Below, one piece after another: positions 13,045-16,367 of a DNA stretch of 16,367 nt (positions within the stretch are counted from its first letter, which is position 1; the number at the start of each line of letters is the position of its first letter). A program made the position numbers and the translations under genes. A model generated the notes under the pieces. It was not told the origin of the DNA, made no database searches, and saw only the letters and a program-made list of their open reading frames with translations. The DNA is from Bacillota bacterium (GTDB lineage: Bacteria > Bacillota > Clostridia > Lachnospirales > Lachnospiraceae), in the NCBI GenBank assembly GCA_023402845.1, contig JAEYFP010000027.1, forward strand, positions 1 through 16,367, in the 5' to 3' direction.

Positions 13045-15472
13045 CGCCGTCTCCTCCCATTATATCCAGAAGCATCTGCTGCGCCTGTTCAAACTCTACC
13101 TCCTCCACCTTCTCCCATATTTCCCGCAGGCGAGCAGCCAATTCCGGCTCCTTTGCCTTAGCGATCATATGATCCAAAGCATCCAGTGCGTCCGGATGAC
13201 GATGATGATTCAACAGCTTCATCAAATCCTCCAGATCATTCGGGTAAAGAGCCTGTACACGCTCCTCTTTGGGGATCAGCTCTCCCAGCCGTATATGCAA
13301 AAAACGCATGCCTTCCCCCGCACGTTCCCATTCAAAATAAAGAAGCGGAAGTGCTGCTTCCATATGGGGACTCTCACCTTCCGCACACAGGTGTTCCAGC
13401 TTGGCAGCTGTTTCTGAAAGATCATTGGCGCCGATTGCCTTTGCTTTGCTTTTCAGCGAATGTATGCAATATTTCAGGCTTTCCCAATTTTCTTCAGCTG
13501 CAAGCTTATAGACCTCCGCTCTGCCCATACTGTAATTTTCCGTAAAGAAACCAGCCAGCTTCCAGTATTGCCGAATGTCTCCGCCCAGATAGCGCAAACC
13601 GTCTTCCGGTTGGATTCCGTACGGCCCAAGTTCTGCGGCCAGGTCATCTTTCAGACTATCACTCAGCACTTCTCCTTCGTCCGCTCTATTTTCAGTCACA
13701 AGCTCCTTCGGCAGCAGTTCCCGCAGGACATTTTCCATATCATACCACATCACCGGCTTGGAAAGATACCTGCAAAAACCCGCCCTCAGCAGCTTTTCTC
13801 TCACACCCGACACTACATTGGCTGTCAAAGCCACAACCGGCGTATCAAAATCCGCAAGCTCCCGAAGTTGCTTCAGTGTCTCCATACCATCCATTTCCGG
13901 CATCATATAGTCCATCAGAATCACATCATACCTCATGCAACTCACTGCTTCAAGTACCTTCCTCCCGCTGTCGGCAGTGTCCACGCGAATCATCGTGCGT
14001 GAAAGCAGCAGCCGGATAACCTGCAGATTTTCCCTGTTATCGTCGACCACGAGAATAGCGGCCTCAGGTGCGATAAAACCAGCCTTGGGATTCTTAGAAT
14101 CTTCAAATTCTACATGCTGCTGCCGACAAAGCGGAGTAGAATTCACCACCTTCTGAGGAATCTCTGCGGAAAAGACACTGCCCTTCCCCCACCAGCTCTT
14201 CACATGGATGTGACCGCCCATTAACTCCGTCAGCTCTTTTGCAATGGTAAGACCAAGTCCGGTTCCTTCAATACAACGATTAACAGATAAATCCCCCCTG
14301 GTAAACGCATCGAAAAGAATAGGAATTTGGCCCTCTTTAATACCAATGCCGGTATCTGTAACTGATATGCACAAAAGAATACTGCCCGGCTGCTCTCCCT
14401 GCCGCCCGGACACCTGCAGGGTTACGCCTCCCTGCTTCGTATATTTGGCGGCATTGCTCAAAAAGTTAACCGCTACCTGCTTTATATGAATCTGATCCCC
14501 TATCAGAACAACAGGCAAAGCCTCGTCAACTTCCGTTTGAAATGTCAGTCCTTTCCGTCCGGTGAGTTCGGCGCCGATAATAGACAGCTCGTCAATCAGA
14601 TTCGCAATCTGGTAGCTCTCCACTGTCACATCTAACTTCCCGGCTTCAATTCTGGATACATCCAGAATATTATTGATCAAAAGAAGCAGTGTTTTACCCG
14701 CGTTCTGTATATTCTTTCCATATTCTCTGATTTGTCCGGAGTCGCTTTCCCGCAGAATCATCTCATTCATACCGAGCATCACGTTGATCGGGGTACGGAT
14801 TTCATGGCTCATGTTGGCAAGAAAGTTACTTTTTGCTTCACTAACCTGCAGCGCTTCCTTCTTGCCTTCCTCCAGTTTTCGCTGCTGTTCATGATACATT
14901 CCAAATTGCTGGTACATGGTAATACCCAAGATAAGGCTGACCGCCCAAAAGCCGGTCAGAATCTCAATAAGCTTATAAAATTCCGTATCAATTACCAAAA
15001 CTAAATGAGGAAAAAAATAAGCCAAAAGACAAAGGCACGTATAGAACAGCAGTTCTATGCCCGCCATGACAATTGCCCGTTTTCCTTCCAGCATATAGAT
15101 TGTAAACACAACAGCAAAAATAAAGAAAAATGGCATGGCCCCATAATAGCCGCCGCCCGAAAAAAAGATGAATGCAAAACAGACCAAAAAGACTGCCACA
15201 ATCGTAATCATGTAGCACAAACGATAGCTCCCGCTTTTGGAAGCATAGCACATCAAAACATAAGCAACCACTGCGGCGGCAATGCTGAATAAAAAGCTGA
15301 TGATACCCTCGCGATTCATCATACTGCCGATTGATGAGAGAAGGCTGACTACAATGCCGGCTGTGGCCAGCACATTGAACATCCTCACACGGAAATCCAG
15401 TCTTTTACTGAAAAATCTGTCGGAAACCCTTGCAAACAAATGTAAGAGCTTGATTTTCTCCAACCTTTTCAT
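13034..15472 (-). CDS. Hybrid sensor histidine kinase (6 TM, HisKA, HATPase, REC, HPt)
   Basis: 812 aa, ATG preceded by GGGGAG. Six membrane segments fall at about 31-50, 56-77, 84-105, 111-128, 133-155 and 168-187, with only short external loops, so the signal is probably sensed in the membrane. HisKA: H223 in MSHEIRTP. HATPase: N336 and N340 (NFLSNAAKY), G1 box DTGIGI (373-378), F box LFDAF (386-390), G2 box GTGLGL (403-408). REC: VDDN (476-479), acceptor D521 in ILMDYMMPEMDGM, K562 in LSKP. HPt: H671 in CIHSLKSKAKAIGA. A helical C-terminal extension (about 742-805) has no clear assignment. The path H223 to D521 to H671 to D55 of the partner regulator is complete. The stimulus is unknown. 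A candidate promoter lies just upstream. Confidence 0.96.
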   Translation of the reverse strand: MKRLEKIKLLHLFARVSDRFFSKRLDFRVRMFNVLATAGIVVSLLSSIGSMMNREGIISFLFSIAAAVVAYVLMCYASKSGSYRLCYMITIVAVFLVCFAFIFFSGGGYYGAMPFFFIFAVVFTIYMLEGKRAIVMAGIELLFYTCLCLLAYFFPHLVLVIDTEFYKLIEILTGFWAVSLILGITMYQQFGMYHEQQRKLEEGKKEALQVSEAKSNFLANMSHEIRTPINVMLGMNEMILRESDSGQIREYGKNIQNAGKTLLLLINNILDVSRIEAGKLDVTVESYQIANLIDELSIIGAELTGRKGLTFQTEVDEALPVVLIGDQIHIKQVAVNFLSNAAKYTKQGGVTLQVSGRQGEQPGSILLCISVTDTGIGIKEGQIPILFDAFTRGDLSVNRCIEGTGLGLTIAKELTELMGGHIHVKSWWGKGSVFSAEIPQKVVNSTPLCRQQHVEFEDSKNPKAGFIAPEAAILVVDDNRENLQVIRLLLSRTMIRVDTADSGRKVLEAVSCMRYDVILMDYMMPEMDGMETLKQLRELADFDTPVVALTANVVSGVREKLLRAGFCRYLSKPVMWYDMENVLRELLPKELVTENRADEGEVLSDSLKDDLAAELGPYGIQPEDGLRYLGGDIRQYWKLAGFFTENYSMGRAEVYKLAAEENWESLKYCIHSLKSKAKAIGANDLSETAAKLEHLCAEGESPHMEAALPLLYFEWERAGEGMRFLHIRLGELIPKEERVQALYPNDLEDLMKLLNHHRHPDALDALDHMIAKAKEPELAARLREIWEKVEEVEFEQAQQMLLDIMGGDGDGQ

Positions 15473-15494
15473 CGACTTTCTCCCCTCCGAATTT

Positions 15495-15521
15495 GTTATA
15501 ATCTTACATTAACATTGTCAT
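15495..15521 (-). promoter_or_regulatory. Candidate promoter of the kinase-regulator genes
   Basis: On the minus strand ATGACA (15521-15516) and TATAAC (15500-15495) each match the consensus at 5 of 6 positions, but the spacer is only 15 bp. A TGTC-N5-GACA inverted repeat (plus strand 15516-15528) overlaps the -35, which could allow autoregulation or repression. The -10 lies about 22 bp from the kinase ATG. The rest of the 131-bp spacer is AT-rich, and I see no convincing terminator for mntP in it. Confidence 0.45.
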
Positions 15522-15603
15522 AACGACATTTCAACATCAAATTATCACAAACAGATACATCGATGAATAGTAACATTTGTTTTTATTTAAATAGATGCCC
15601 GGA

Positions 15604-16236
15604 TCAAAAGTTAATCACTCCGGTATGTTCAAGCAGTATTTTTAAACCCATGAGGACAAGTATGATCCCTCCTGTCAGCTCAGCCTTTGATTTAAAACGC
15701 ATTCCGAAAATTTTACCTATTTTTACTCCGACCATGGAAAATGCAAATGTCGTAATTCCAATCAGTGTGGAGGCCCAGCCGATATTCACCTTCAAGAATG
15801 CAAAGGATACACCTACCGCCAGCGCATCAATGCTTGTGGCAACTGCGAGCGGAAGCATCCTTGCAGGAGTAAGCGGAGTCTCCTCCGTATCCGGCCGTCC
15901 GCCGCCGGGACATTCTCTGTCCGTGCAGGTTCCGTCCGGGCATGATCTGTCCAGGCAGCCCTCCTTATGAAAACTCTCGACAATCATTTTTCCTCCAATA
16001 AAAGCAAGGAGTACAAATGCAATCCAATGATCAAAGGCAGAAATTTTATCCGAAAGCTGAGAACCCAGGAAATAGCCCATCAAAGGCATGCCGGCCTGAA
16101 ATATTCCAAAATAAAGTCCAATAATCAACGCCTTTTTAATGCTGTTTTTTTTCATCGATAATCCTGTACAAATTGACACCGCAAAGGCATCCATGGAAAG
16201 ACCCACAGCGATCATAAACAATTCCAGCAGTTTCAT
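15604..16236 (-). CDS. mntP: MntP-type manganese efflux pump with Cys-rich loop
   Basis: 210 aa, somewhat longer than the usual about 190. Six membrane helices are arranged as an internal 3+3 repeat, with the conserved acidic sites D16 (VGLSMDAFAVSI) and D137 (AVATSIDALAVG) and the helix 2 motif GIFQAGMPLMG. MntP exports Mn(II) and protects against manganese excess. The loop between helices 3 and 4 (residues 90-120) carries an insertion with Cys at 94, 99, 104 and 109, in a duplicated ten-residue unit, which is atypical and accounts for the extra length. The ATG has GAGGAG about 10 bases upstream. Many clostridial mntP genes sit under a yybP-ykoY riboswitch; none is recognisable in the 131 bases upstream visible here. 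There is no obvious functional tie to the secretion locus. Confidence 0.93.
   Translation of the reverse strand: MKLLELFMIAVGLSMDAFAVSICTGLSMKKNSIKKALIIGLYFGIFQAGMPLMGYFLGSQLSDKISAFDHWIAFVLLAFIGGKMIVESFHKEGCLDRSCPDGTCTDRECPGGGRPDTEETPLTPARMLPLAVATSIDALAVGVSFAFLKVNIGWASTLIGITTFAFSMVGVKIGKIFGMRFKSKAELTGGIILVLMGLKILLEHTGVINF
15898..15957 (-). repeat. 30-bp tandem duplication inside mntP encoding the Cys-rich loop
   Basis: Two in-frame 30-bp units (15957-15928 and 15927-15898) encode CLDRSCPDGT and CTDRECPGGG. Six of ten residues are identical and the DNA is visibly similar (shared GGACAGA and CCCGG blocks). The result is four cysteines spaced exactly five residues apart in the cytoplasmic or exposed loop of a manganese exporter. 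Confidence 0.75.
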
Positions 16237-16367
16237 AATTATATTCTCCTCGTATAATATTTTTTAGATACATAAATGTACCTTGATCACTTAATAAATT
16301 TAGTTCAATAGGCTTAGTTAAACCCATGATATAATTGTCCTAGTGTCAATCAGGTAATAGTTCTTTT

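Noticed and set aside
16237..16367. Manganese (yybP-ykoY) riboswitch or MntR box before mntP
   Set aside because: The 131 visible bases are AT-rich and do not show the GC-rich paired helices of that riboswitch. A TTGACA occurs near the right edge, but no -10 lies at the proper distance. The element could be beyond the edge.
1..16367. CRISPR arrays, tRNA or rRNA genes, insertion sequences, phage attachment sites
   Set aside because: No regularly spaced repeats, no tRNA-like CCA or anticodon arms, no transposase motifs or flanking inverted repeats were found by reading both strands.

Overview
The window looks like a chromosomal segment of a low-to-mid GC Gram-positive bacterium of the class Clostridia, most likely a Lachnospiraceae-type gut anaerobe. 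This is inferred from strong GGAGG-type ribosome binding sites, the EssC/EsaB/WXG100 gene set, and the WYL and MntP families. I could not search a database, so the species is not assigned. Every gene I can support lies on the minus strand, so the biological order runs from the right end to the left end.

Right end (16367-15473): an MntP-type manganese efflux pump with an unusual cysteine-rich, tandemly duplicated loop, then an intergenic stretch with a candidate promoter. Next (15472-12424): a hybrid sensor kinase (six membrane segments, kinase core, receiver domain, HPt domain) overlapping a REC-LuxR response regulator. Together they carry every station of a His-Asp-His-Asp phosphorelay. A perfect 7+7 bp inverted repeat sits directly upstream of a TATAAG -10 element just downstream of the regulator, and probably marks where the relay switches on the secretion genes.

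Centre (12326-3575): a compact type VII secretion (T7SSb / Ess) operon. It holds an unrecognised 153-aa acidic protein, a 341-aa single-pass membrane protein with a cytoplasmic coiled coil and an extracytoplasmic PsbP/DcrB-like domain, the EssC motor ATPase (FHA, two membrane segments, three FtsK/SpoIIIE ATPase domains), the EsaB/YukD ubiquitin-like protein, five WXG100 proteins in a row, and a 249-aa protein with a helical head and a glycine-zipper-like segment. No EssA, EssB or EsaA homologue is recognisable in the window. The 341-aa protein may fill the EssB position.

Left part: a self-contained three-gene cassette (WYL regulator, GyrI-like effector-binding protein, flavin-binding split-barrel protein; 3427-1513), bounded on its left by a strong hairpin. 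A 10-bp motif occurs upstream of both the regulator and the next gene. Beyond the hairpin (1193-1) is a second small cluster that looks secretion-related: a short ORF broken by a one-base frameshift, a 217-aa protein reminiscent of EspG-type ESX chaperones, and the start of an intact paralogue of the broken ORF that runs off the left edge.

Working model: a membrane signal sensed by the kinase passes through the relay to the LuxR-type regulator, which activates the EssC operon. EssC and EsaB with the 341-aa membrane protein form the core machine. The WXG100 proteins are secreted partners or adaptors, and the left-end cluster may supply chaperone or effector-associated proteins.
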